A DNA stretch of 35,966 nucleotides from Lachnospira sp. UBA4285. Lineage in GTDB: Bacteria > Bacillota > Clostridia > Lachnospirales > Lachnospiraceae. The position numbers were made by a program, and so were the translations under genes. How positions within the stretch are numbered: the stretch's first letter is position 1; every line of letters starts with the position of its first letter. Positions 9,069 to 15,836 of the stretch are shown here, piece after piece. The stretch is from the NCBI GenBank assembly GCA_002394965.1, contig DGVL01000143.1, forward strand, positions 1 through 35,966, written 5' to 3'. A model generated the notes under the pieces. It did not search any database, was not told where the DNA came from, and saw nothing but the letters and a program-made list of their open reading frames with translations.

Positions 9069-10339
9069 GCCTGATCACCCGCCTTTATAAGTGCGCCGCC
9101 TCCCGGCAGCTCTCCGTTTGTGTAGTCTTCCGGCGTCGTAACGCCGTCAATGCACGTGTTCTTCCCGATGGTGATGCCATCCGGAACCACGGCGTGGTCG
9201 CCGATGGTGACAAGGCCGGAATTGTAGACATTCGGCTTCAGGACATTCGGCACCTCGTCGCCGACACCCAGGCAGCAGTTCGCGCCGATCACCGTGTCCT
9301 CCGAGATGATTGCCTTCTCAATCTTCGTGCCGGCACCGATCTTCGTGTTGTTCATGATGATGGAGTCGCGCACCTCGCAGCCTTCCTCGATCGTCACGCC
9401 CGATCCGATGACGGAGTTGACGACGTGGCCTGCAATCTCGCAGCCGTCGCCGATAATGCTCTTCTCCACATAGGCGGTCGCGGCGATGTACTGCGGCGGA
9501 AGAATATCCGCCTTGGTGTAGATCTTCCAGAACTCCTCGTACAGATTCAGTACCGGGATGATGTCGATGAGCTCCATGTTCGCTTCCCAGTAGGAAGAGA
9601 GCGTGCCGACATCCTTCCAGTATCCGTTGTACTCATAGGCGTAGATCCGCTTGTTTTCCTTCATGCACTCCGGGATGACATGCTTGCCGAAGTCGCAGTT
9701 CGGCACATCCTTCATCCGGATCAGCATATCCCTGAGGACGCTCCAGTTAAAGATATAGATGCCCATCGAAGCCAGATTGCTGTGCGGCACCTCCGGCTTC
9801 TCCTCGAAATCGGTCATCCGGCTGTTCTTGTCCGTCACAATGATGCCGAAGCGTTTTGCCTCTTCCATCGGCACCGGCATCGCCGCGATCGTCACGTCCG
9901 CGTTGTTGGCCTTGTGGAAATCGAGCATGATCTTGTAGTCCATCTTGTAGACCTGATCACCGCCCAGAATCAGAACATAGTCCGGATTGTACTGCTCCAT
10001 GTACTCCAGGTTCTGGTAGATGGCGTTCGCGGTTCCCGTGTACCACTCGCTGTTCTCTTTCCTTTCATATGGAGGGAGAACACTCACGCCGCCCACATTG
10101 CGGTCCAGATCCCACGGAATACCGATTCCGATGTGCGTATTCAGGCGGAGCGGCTGGTACTGCGTCAGGACACCGACTGTATCAACGCCTGAATTAATAC
10201 AGTTGGAAAGTGGAAAATCAATGATGCGATACTTTCCGCCGAACGCAACAGCCGGCTTGGCCGCTTTTGAAGTAAGCACGCCCAGTCTGCTGCCCTGACC
10301 ACCAGCCAGCAGCATGGCAATCATTTCCTTCTTAATCAT
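9065..10339 (-). CDS. glgC: Glucose-1-phosphate adenylyltransferase, catalytic subunit
   Basis: GlgC joins ATP and glucose-1-phosphate to give ADP-glucose and pyrophosphate, the committed step of bacterial glycogen synthesis. The 424-residue product shows LLAGGQGSRLGVLTSKAAKP (nucleotide binding), KYRIIDFPLSNCINSG, WYTGTANAIYQN, the catalytic aspartate in ILGGDQVYKMDY, the sugar-phosphate block FEEKP, and a C-terminal beta-helix. The open frame continues 38 codons upstream to a GTG, but the ATG at 10339 is preceded by GAGGAG and starts the conserved region, and the -10 of a candidate promoter falls inside the upstream extension. Confidence 0.96.
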   Translation of the reverse strand: MIKKEMIAMLLAGGQGSRLGVLTSKAAKPAVAFGGKYRIIDFPLSNCINSGVDTVGVLTQYQPLRLNTHIGIGIPWDLDRNVGGVSVLPPYERKENSEWYTGTANAIYQNLEYMEQYNPDYVLILGGDQVYKMDYKIMLDFHKANNADVTIAAMPVPMEEAKRFGIIVTDKNSRMTDFEEKPEVPHSNLASMGIYIFNWSVLRDMLIRMKDVPNCDFGKHVIPECMKENKRIYAYEYNGYWKDVGTLSSYWEANMELIDIIPVLNLYEEFWKIYTKADILPPQYIAATAYVEKSIIGDGCEIAGHVVNSVIGSGVTIEEGCEVRDSIIMNNTKIGAGTKIEKAIISEDTVIGANCCLGVGDEVPNVLKPNVYNSGLVTIGDHAVVPDGITIGKNTCIDGVTTPEDYTNGELPGGGALIKAGDQA

Positions 10340-10390
10340 ACGAATCTCCTCACACTTCCGATACCAAGGGGTACGACTTATAGTACAGTC

Positions 10391-10419
10391 ATTATAACAC
10401 GTTGCCATGGCGACTTGAA
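10391..10419 (-). promoter_or_regulatory. Probable promoter of glgC-glgD
   Basis: The minus strand carries a perfect TATAAT (10396-10391) with TTCAAG 17 bases upstream (10419-10414), a weak -35. It is arranged back-to-back with the murC promoter about 60 bases away. Confidence 0.55.
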
Positions 10420-10478
10420 TAAATAATTCGGCACATTCTGTCTCCTGATTCACCGCTGAAGCCTGTCTCCGCCGCTTC

Positions 10479-10508
10479 TTGCGCTTGTCCTCCGAAAAGA
10501 TATATAAT
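10479..10508 (+). promoter_or_regulatory. Probable promoter of murC
   Basis: TTGCGC (10479-10484), an 18-base spacer and TATAAT (10503-10508). The predicted start site lies about 30 bases ahead of the ATG at 10546 and rules out the upstream in-frame start at 10507. Confidence 0.6.
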
Positions 10509-10545
10509 GAGCCCGGTTTTAACAGCAGGAATACCCGGAGGTATT

Positions 10546-11937
10546 ATGGAAGACATAGATTTCTCTCATCCGATACATATTCATTTCATCGGAATCGGCG
10601 GGATCAGCATGAGCGGACTCGCGCACATCCTTCTTGACAAAGGATTTGTCATCAGCGGATCAGACCGCGCGCCGTCGCCCCTCACACAGAAGCTCGAAAG
10701 GATGGGCTGCCGCGTCGATTATCCGCAGGCAGCTGAAAACATCCGTCCCGGAACGGACCTCATCGTCTACACGGCGGCGATCCATCCGGACAACCCGGAA
10801 TTCAAGGCGGCTGTAGCCTCCGGCATTCCGATGGCGACCCGCGCCGAACTTCTCGGCTCGATGATGAAGCAGTACCGCCACGCCATCAATATCGCCGGCA
10901 CGCACGGCAAGACGACCACGACCTCCATGGTCTCCGAGATCCTGATGGCGGCCGGCAAGGATCCGACGCTTTCCATCGGCGGAATCCTCGATTCCATCGG
11001 CAGCAACGTCCGGATCGGAAAATCGGATATCTTCGTGGCCGAGGCCTGCGAATACACGAACAGCTTTCTGTCGTTCTTCCCGACTACGTCCATCATCCTG
11101 AACGTGCGGCCGGATCATCTTGATTTCTTCAAGAATCTGGACAACATCCGCGCTTCATTCCGCGAGTTCGCGAGACGCCTTCCGCCCGACGGAAACCTGA
11201 TCATCAATACCGGTATTGAGAACTGGACCTACTTCACGGAAGGTCTTCCGTGCCACGTCTGCACCTTCGGGTCAGATCCGGCGGTGAGTGATTACAGCGC
11301 CAGGGATATCACGTTCGGGCACGACGGCTGCTGCTCCTACACGCTTCTATACAAGGGTGAACCCGGCATGCGGATTACCCTGCGCGTGCCGGGGAGCCAC
11401 AATGTCCTGAATTCCCTCGCCGCCATCGCCGCCGTGCGCCAGTTAGGCGTCACCGATGCGCAGATTCAGGAAGGCCTGAGCCGCTTCACCGGCGCCGAGC
11501 GCCGTTTCCAGCACAAAGGGGTCTATCACGGCGCCCATGTCATCGACGACTACGCGCATCATCCGGACGAGATCAAGGCGACGCTTGACACCGCCGCGCA
11601 CGTCCCGCACCGGGAGATCTGGCTCGTCTTCCAGCCGCATCTGTATTCCCGGACCAAGCTTCTGATGGACCAGTTCGCAGAGGCTCTGGCAGGTGGCGCC
11701 GACCACGTCGTTCTCGCGAAGATCTACGCCGCCAGGGAGACCGATGATCTGGGTATCTCCTCGCAGACTCTTGCCGACGCGATCAACGCGCGCGGCGGCG
11801 ACGCCCGCTACATCGACACCTTTGAGGGTATCGAAAAATTTTTATCAGAATTGCCTTTAGACAACGACTTGTTGATAACTATGGGGGCCGGAAACGTGTA
11901 TCAGATCGGAGATGCGCTTCTATCTGTCGGGCAGTGA
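10546..11937 (+). CDS. murC: UDP-N-acetylmuramate--L-alanine ligase
   Basis: MurC adds L-alanine to UDP-N-acetylmuramate, the first amino acid of the peptidoglycan stem, with ATP in the cytoplasm. The 463-residue protein has the N-terminal UDP-substrate fold with GIGGISMSGLA, the ATP loop GTHGKTTTT at residues 118-126, a central ligase domain (VRPDHLDFF, GSHNVLNSLAA) and the C-terminal domain starting near DDYAHHPDEI. The ATG at 10546 follows CCGGAGG. It is divergent from glgC and followed by a strong terminator, so it is probably monocistronic. Confidence 0.96.
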   Translation: MEDIDFSHPIHIHFIGIGGISMSGLAHILLDKGFVISGSDRAPSPLTQKLERMGCRVDYPQAAENIRPGTDLIVYTAAIHPDNPEFKAAVASGIPMATRAELLGSMMKQYRHAINIAGTHGKTTTTSMVSEILMAAGKDPTLSIGGILDSIGSNVRIGKSDIFVAEACEYTNSFLSFFPTTSIILNVRPDHLDFFKNLDNIRASFREFARRLPPDGNLIINTGIENWTYFTEGLPCHVCTFGSDPAVSDYSARDITFGHDGCCSYTLLYKGEPGMRITLRVPGSHNVLNSLAAIAAVRQLGVTDAQIQEGLSRFTGAERRFQHKGVYHGAHVIDDYAHHPDEIKATLDTAAHVPHREIWLVFQPHLYSRTKLLMDQFAEALAGGADHVVLAKIYAARETDDLGISSQTLADAINARGGDARYIDTFEGIEKFLSELPLDNDLLITMGAGNVYQIGDALLSVGQ

Positions 11938-11943
11938 CAGAGG

Positions 11944-12080
11944 TTTTCAACATTTTCCACATCCCGCGGCGGACTATGTATCCACCGCGGGGCTTTTTTT
12001 ATCCACATACCGCGCGCAGTGCCGGGAGCGGCTGATACGGACTTTTCGGAGAGTTTTCCACTTTTTCCACACTTTCCACA
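11944..12080 (+). promoter_or_regulatory. Cluster of DnaA-box-like 9-mers upstream of primosome genes
   Basis: Against the DnaA box TTATCCACA I count these same-strand sites: 11944-11952 TTTTCAACA (7/9), 11953-11961 TTTTCCACA (8/9), 11978-11986 GTATCCACC (7/9), 11999-12007 TTATCCACA (9/9), 12054-12062 TTTTCCACT (7/9), 12063-12071 TTTTCCACA (8/9), 12072-12080 CTTTCCACA (7/9). The first two abut, and the last three form an exact 9-base-period tandem. All lie on one strand, within 170 bases of the promoter of the DnaB/DnaD-like gene. DnaA binding and an effect on expression are inference. It does not look like oriC, because there is no dnaA/dnaN and no AT-rich unwinding stretch. Confidence 0.6.
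11963..12000 (+). terminator. Intrinsic terminator after murC
   Basis: CCCGCGG-C-GGA pairs with TCC-A-CCGCGGG (one mismatch) and is followed by GCTTTTTTT. The end of its T-tract overlaps the perfect DnaA-box match at 11999-12007. Confidence 0.88.
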
Positions 12081-12105
12081 TTCGGAAGTCTCCCACAGGG
12101 GCCGT

Positions 12106-12134
12106 TTGCACCCGGAGCGCCTGACCGTTATACT
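12106..12134 (+). promoter_or_regulatory. Promoter of the primosome operon
   Basis: TTGCAC (12106-12111), a 17-base spacer and TATACT (12129-12134). The predicted start near 12141 leaves about 30 bases before the TTG start codon at 12173. The DnaA-box-like cluster ends 26 bases upstream of the -35. Confidence 0.75.
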
Positions 12135-12172
12135 TGAGAGTGCTAAAACCGTTTTCACCAGGGAGTCATACG

Positions 12173-13402
12173 TTGAATACTATTTCTATCTCCGGGAGAG
12201 GGCTGGCTGATGCCACCGCTGTTCCGGATTCTTTTCTTACAGGCTATATGCCGCAGGCAAATGGCGAATTCGTCAAGGTCTATCTGCTGGTTCTCATGGA
12301 GACACAGCGGGGGCGCACGGTGACGAGCTGTCAGCTGGCGGATCTGCTGAGTGCGCCGGAGTCCGACGTCACGCGCGCACTGATGTACTGGAAAAAGCAG
12401 GGCCTGCTCACCTTCGGGGAGCAGACCGGGCCGGAAAGCACTGCCCCGGCAGAGTCTGACGTTTCAAAAGTGCCGGAAGAGTCGCACGCTTCCGGCAGTG
12501 AAAAGAAAGCCGAACCCGGCGCCACCCCTCAGGGCACTGCCGATTCCCGGATACACCAGCAGGCAGAGAGCAGCGCCCCGCCTGAGCGGCAGCTTGATCC
12601 GGATGACAGCCGCCGGGAGGTGGTGTCCCGGGACTTCGTTCTCACGGACGGGCAGGGCGATGAAGGGGTCATCTCGATCAGCCGCACCAGGAAGCCGACC
12701 GCCGTCACCCGGGAACAGCTGGCGGAAAAAATGGGCGACCCGGAATTTGCCGCGCTCATCAAGATCGCCCAGAGTCTGCTGAAAACCAATCTGAAGAATG
12801 ACGATGTGGATCATCTCATTTACTTCTATGACGGGCTTCATTTCCCGACGGATATGATTGAATATCTCATCGCGCTGTCCATCGACGAGCGGGGAAAGAA
12901 GGATTTCCGTTACATGCAGGGAATCGCCGAGAGATGGTACCAGGAGGGGATCCGCACGGCGAAGGATGCCCGCGAGGAGGCGCAGCAGCACAGCAGCACC
13001 GTTCACACGGTCTTTCGCGAGTTCGGACTGGACCGGAAGGCAACGCCCACAGATCTGCGGTTCATCGAGCGGTGGAAGAAAACCTACCAGATGTCCGACG
13101 AGCTAATCGCACAGGCCTGCAGCCGGACGATCCATAAGACGCAGAAGGCGTCCTTTGATTATGCCGACCGGATTCTTGAGGAGTGGAGCCGGGAAGGGGT
13201 GCACGACCAGAAGACGCTCGACCTCTCCGATGCGGCGTACCGCCTGAAGTCCGCCGAGAAGGCGAAGCAGAAGGCACAGGAAGCAAAGATCGCGGCGGCA
13301 GCGGCCGGTCAGAAGTCCGCTTCTTCCATCGCGGGATTCACCCAGCGCACCGATGACCTCGACGCCCTGGCCATCCAGCTTCAGATCGAGAGCAGCCAGT
13401 AA
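12173..13402 (+). CDS. DnaB/DnaD-type primosomal replication-initiation protein
   Basis: This is a DnaD-superfamily protein that helps load the replicative helicase in Bacillota. In the 409-residue product, residues about 15-90 look like a winged-helix DDBH1 domain (TSCQLADLLSAPESDVTRAL, GLLTF). A low-complexity S/E/P-rich linker follows to about 180. Two successive DDBH2-like domains come next (KIAQSLLKTNLKNDDVDHL...; VFREFGLDRKATPTDLRF... DYADRILEEW), then an Ala/Lys-rich helical tail. One DDBH1 plus two DDBH2 resembles B. subtilis DnaB more than DnaD. The start is TTG at 12173 with GGGAG 7 bases upstream; the earlier in-frame TTG at 12134 overlaps the -10. The DnaI-type gene follows after 23 bases, as dnaB-dnaI does in Bacillus. 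Confidence 0.85.
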   Translation: MNTISISGRGLADATAVPDSFLTGYMPQANGEFVKVYLLVLMETQRGRTVTSCQLADLLSAPESDVTRALMYWKKQGLLTFGEQTGPESTAPAESDVSKVPEESHASGSEKKAEPGATPQGTADSRIHQQAESSAPPERQLDPDDSRREVVSRDFVLTDGQGDEGVISISRTRKPTAVTREQLAEKMGDPEFAALIKIAQSLLKTNLKNDDVDHLIYFYDGLHFPTDMIEYLIALSIDERGKKDFRYMQGIAERWYQEGIRTAKDAREEAQQHSSTVHTVFREFGLDRKATPTDLRFIERWKKTYQMSDELIAQACSRTIHKTQKASFDYADRILEEWSREGVHDQKTLDLSDAAYRLKSAEKAKQKAQEAKIAAAAAGQKSASSIAGFTQRTDDLDALAIQLQIESSQ

Positions 13403-13425
13403 GCGCCCGGAAAGGAGTTCTCCAC

Positions 13426-14466
13426 ATGTCACTAATCAGCCGGCTGACACCGTCGCAGCGCGCCAGTCTGCAGCGGGAGTACGACCAGATCCGGATGCGG
13501 GATCTGGACGAGGCAGACAGACGGCGGGCATGGGTTAAAGAGCAGTGCCCGCAGCTCTTTGCGATCCGAAGCCAGATTGCGTCCATCAGCTCTGCGGCGG
13601 CCAGGGACCGGATCCTGAACAAGCACACGGAAGGCCCCGACTACAGTGAGCGGATCGACGAGCTGGTGGAGCGCCAGCAGATGTATCTGGACAATCTGAA
13701 CGTACCGCCGGATTTTCTGGATCCGGTCTACGAGTGCCAGAGATGCCGCGACACCGGTTTTCTTCCGGACGGGCAGCCCTGCTCCTGCTATATCAGCAAG
13801 GCCGTCCGGCTCATCTACGGCAGCATGAACAACCGCAACCTGGATCCGGACGCCTCGTTTTCCTCGTTTTCCCTTGACTGGTACTCTGAAGAGCCGGGGC
13901 CGGACGGCCAGTCGCCGCGCATCAAGGCACAGACGGTGCTCAAGCAGGCAAAAGCCTTCGCCGCCGACATCTGCAGCGGCCACGGAGATAAGAATCTGCT
14001 GCTGTACGGAAATCCGGGCACGGGAAAGACGTTCCTCACGAACTGCATCGTCAGCGAGCTTCTGCAGCACAATGTCAACGTCATCTATTTCTCCGCCGTG
14101 GACCTCTTTGAGGCGCTCTCCTATACCAGCCGCCTGAAGTCTGGCGCAGGCAGGATGGATGACGTCACATTTGTCACAGATTGCGATCTTCTGGTGATCG
14201 ATGACCTGGGAACGGAGATATCCAACGCCTTCACGCGTTCCGTCCTTTTTGACGTTCTAAACACGCGACTCAATCTTCGGAAAGCCACACTGATCTCGAC
14301 CAATATCGCGCCTTCAGGCCTGCGGACGCTCTACACAGAGCGCATCTCCTCAAGAATCATGGGGAATTATCAGGTCCGGCAGCTCACCGGCGAAGATATC
14401 CGGCTTCTGAAGCTGCAGAAGGCCAGGAACGCCGACGCGGCGCACACGGACGGCATTTCAACTTGA
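13426..14466 (+). CDS. dnaI: DnaC/DnaI-type helicase loader ATPase
   Basis: This AAA+ protein is expected to load the replicative helicase onto DNA. Of 346 residues, an N-terminal helical region ends in a probable zinc site (C104-x2-C107-x11-C119-x-C121), comparable to the zinc-binding N-domain of DnaI. The ATPase follows, with Walker A GNPGTGKT at 195-202, Walker B LLVIDDLGTE near 255-264, sensor STNI near 292-295 and the arginine-finger region RISSRIMG. The ATG at 13426 follows AAAGGAG. It is the second gene of the primosome operon. The nearest family names are DnaC/IstB; there is no transposase next to it, so an IstB role is unlikely. Confidence 0.9.
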   Translation: MSLISRLTPSQRASLQREYDQIRMRDLDEADRRRAWVKEQCPQLFAIRSQIASISSAAARDRILNKHTEGPDYSERIDELVERQQMYLDNLNVPPDFLDPVYECQRCRDTGFLPDGQPCSCYISKAVRLIYGSMNNRNLDPDASFSSFSLDWYSEEPGPDGQSPRIKAQTVLKQAKAFAADICSGHGDKNLLLYGNPGTGKTFLTNCIVSELLQHNVNVIYFSAVDLFEALSYTSRLKSGAGRMDDVTFVTDCDLLVIDDLGTEISNAFTRSVLFDVLNTRLNLRKATLISTNIAPSGLRTLYTERISSRIMGNYQVRQLTGEDIRLLKLQKARNADAAHTDGIST

Positions 14467-14491
14467 CGCCGCGAAGATTTCCTATTATAGT
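14463..14491 (+). promoter_or_regulatory. Promoter of prs, overlapping the dnaI stop codon
   Basis: TTGACG (14463-14468), 17 bases, TATAGT (14486-14491). The dnaI stop TGA (14464-14466) lies inside the -35 hexamer. A short GCCG/CGGC hairpin followed by six T's comes after it (about 14506-14526), too weak to call a terminator with confidence. Confidence 0.72.
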
Positions 14492-14559
14492 AAATTCGGA
14501 TTTTGGCCGGTCTGGCGGCTTTTTTGCCGCGCCTGCCGCACAGAAAAAGGAGAATAAAG

Positions 14560-15744
14560 ATGCCCAGAGACGAGAAGCACACCAATTCGATTCCTTACGG
14601 AAAGCTGGGAATTATTCCAACTGTTTCCTGCATGCCGCTCGGCAAGAAGGTCGACGCATACCTGGTACAGTGGCGTCAGCAGAGAGATGCGGCCCACACC
14701 AATTCGCTTGCTTTCGACGGTTACAAGAAGGATACGTATATATTGAGCGCTTCTACACCGCGATTCGGTTCCGGCGAAGGCAAGGGCATCATCAACGAGT
14801 CCGTCCGCGGGTATGACCTCTTCATCATGGTGGATGTTCTCAACCACAACATCACCTATAAGCTCAACGGCATGGTGAATCACATGTCCCCGGATGACCA
14901 CTACGCCGATCTGAAGCGCATCATCCAGGCTGTCGGCGGCAAGGCGCGCCGCATCAACGTGATCATGCCGTTCCTCTACGAGAGCCGCCAGCACCGGCGG
15001 ACGCAGCGCGAGTCTCTGGACTGCGCGTTTATGCTCCAGGAACTGACGAATATGGGGGTTGACAACATCATCACATTCGACGCCCACGATCCGCGGGTTC
15101 AGAACGCGATCCCGCTCAGGGGCTTCGAGACGGTCTCCTGCAGCTATCAGTTCATCAAGTACCTGCTTCTGAACGTGGACGACCTGCACATCGATGCGCA
15201 GCACATGATGGTCATCAGCCCGGACGAGGGCGGCATGAGCCGGGCCGTGTACTTCGCCAATGTGCTCGGGCTGGACATGGGCATGTTCTACAAGCGCAGG
15301 GATTACACAAAGATCGTCGACGGCCGCAACCCGATCGTCGCCCACGAATTCCTTGGCTCTTCCGTCGAGGGCAAGGACGTCATCATCATCGACGACATGA
15401 TTTCCTCTGGTGAGTCGATGCTGGATGTGGCCAGAGAGCTGAAGGAGCGCAAGGCGAGAAGAGTCTTCGCAGCCACGACGTTCGGCCTGTTCACCAGCGG
15501 ATTCGACAAGTTCGACAAGGCCTATGCCGACGGGACGATCGACCGCATTCTCACCACCAACCTGATCTACCAGCCGGATGAGCTGCTCGGCAAGCCGTGG
15601 TATATCAGCGTCGACATGAGCAAATACATCGCCCTGATCATCGACACGCTGAATCACGACTCTTCCATCAGCAATCTCCTCTCACCGGTGGAAAGAATTC
15701 AGAACCGCGTGAAGAAGTACAACAAAGAGCACTACGGAAAGTAA
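14560..15744 (+). CDS. prs: Ribose-phosphate pyrophosphokinase (long, divergent type)
   Basis: This protein should make PRPP from ribose-5-phosphate and ATP, feeding purine, pyrimidine, histidine, tryptophan and NAD synthesis. The 394-residue product exceeds the usual ~315. Recognisable blocks are INESVRGYDLFI, FLYESRQHRR with a following RES (the equivalent of YARQDRK and RE), TFDAHDPRVQN (metal/ATP site), SPDEGGMSRA, and the PRPP loop VIIIDDMISSGES in place of VDDMIDTAGT. Compared with classical Prs it has an extra N-terminal ~40 residues and an extra C-terminal segment. The ATG at 14560 follows AAAAGGAG; the frame is open upstream but without a ribosome-binding site. It is transcribed from its own promoter and ends at a strong terminator. 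A clade-specific isoform is likely. Confidence 0.9.
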   Translation: MPRDEKHTNSIPYGKLGIIPTVSCMPLGKKVDAYLVQWRQQRDAAHTNSLAFDGYKKDTYILSASTPRFGSGEGKGIINESVRGYDLFIMVDVLNHNITYKLNGMVNHMSPDDHYADLKRIIQAVGGKARRINVIMPFLYESRQHRRTQRESLDCAFMLQELTNMGVDNIITFDAHDPRVQNAIPLRGFETVSCSYQFIKYLLLNVDDLHIDAQHMMVISPDEGGMSRAVYFANVLGLDMGMFYKRRDYTKIVDGRNPIVAHEFLGSSVEGKDVIIIDDMISSGESMLDVARELKERKARRVFAATTFGLFTSGFDKFDKAYADGTIDRILTTNLIYQPDELLGKPWYISVDMSKYIALIIDTLNHDSSISNLLSPVERIQNRVKKYNKEHYGK

Positions 15745-15777
15745 GAAAGCTTTCGCCTCATCTCCGACATATTAATA

Positions 15778-15814
15778 CCGCCCGGATGGTCACTCCATCC
15801 GGGCGGCTTTTTTA
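15778..15814 (+). terminator. Intrinsic terminator after prs
   Basis: A perfect 12-base stem, CCGCCCGGATGG with CCATCCGGGCGG, a 5-base loop and then CTTTTTT. It lies between the converging prs and the 664-residue gene; the minus-strand side lacks a good U-tract. Confidence 0.93.
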
Positions 15815-15836
15815 TCTTCTTGCAGTTTTAAATTTG

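Noticed and set aside
9194..10192. 332-codon plus-strand open frame
   Set aside because: Antisense to glgC; Asp/His/Val-rich shadow typical of GC-rich genes.
11938..12172. Possible chromosomal origin
   Set aside because: Although DnaA-box-like sites cluster here, there is no dnaA or dnaN, no AT-rich unwinding element, and coding direction does not switch in the way expected around an origin.
13426..14466. IstB-like transposition helper
   Set aside because: There is no transposase or inverted repeat nearby; the zinc-binding N-domain and the primosome neighbour fit a helicase loader.
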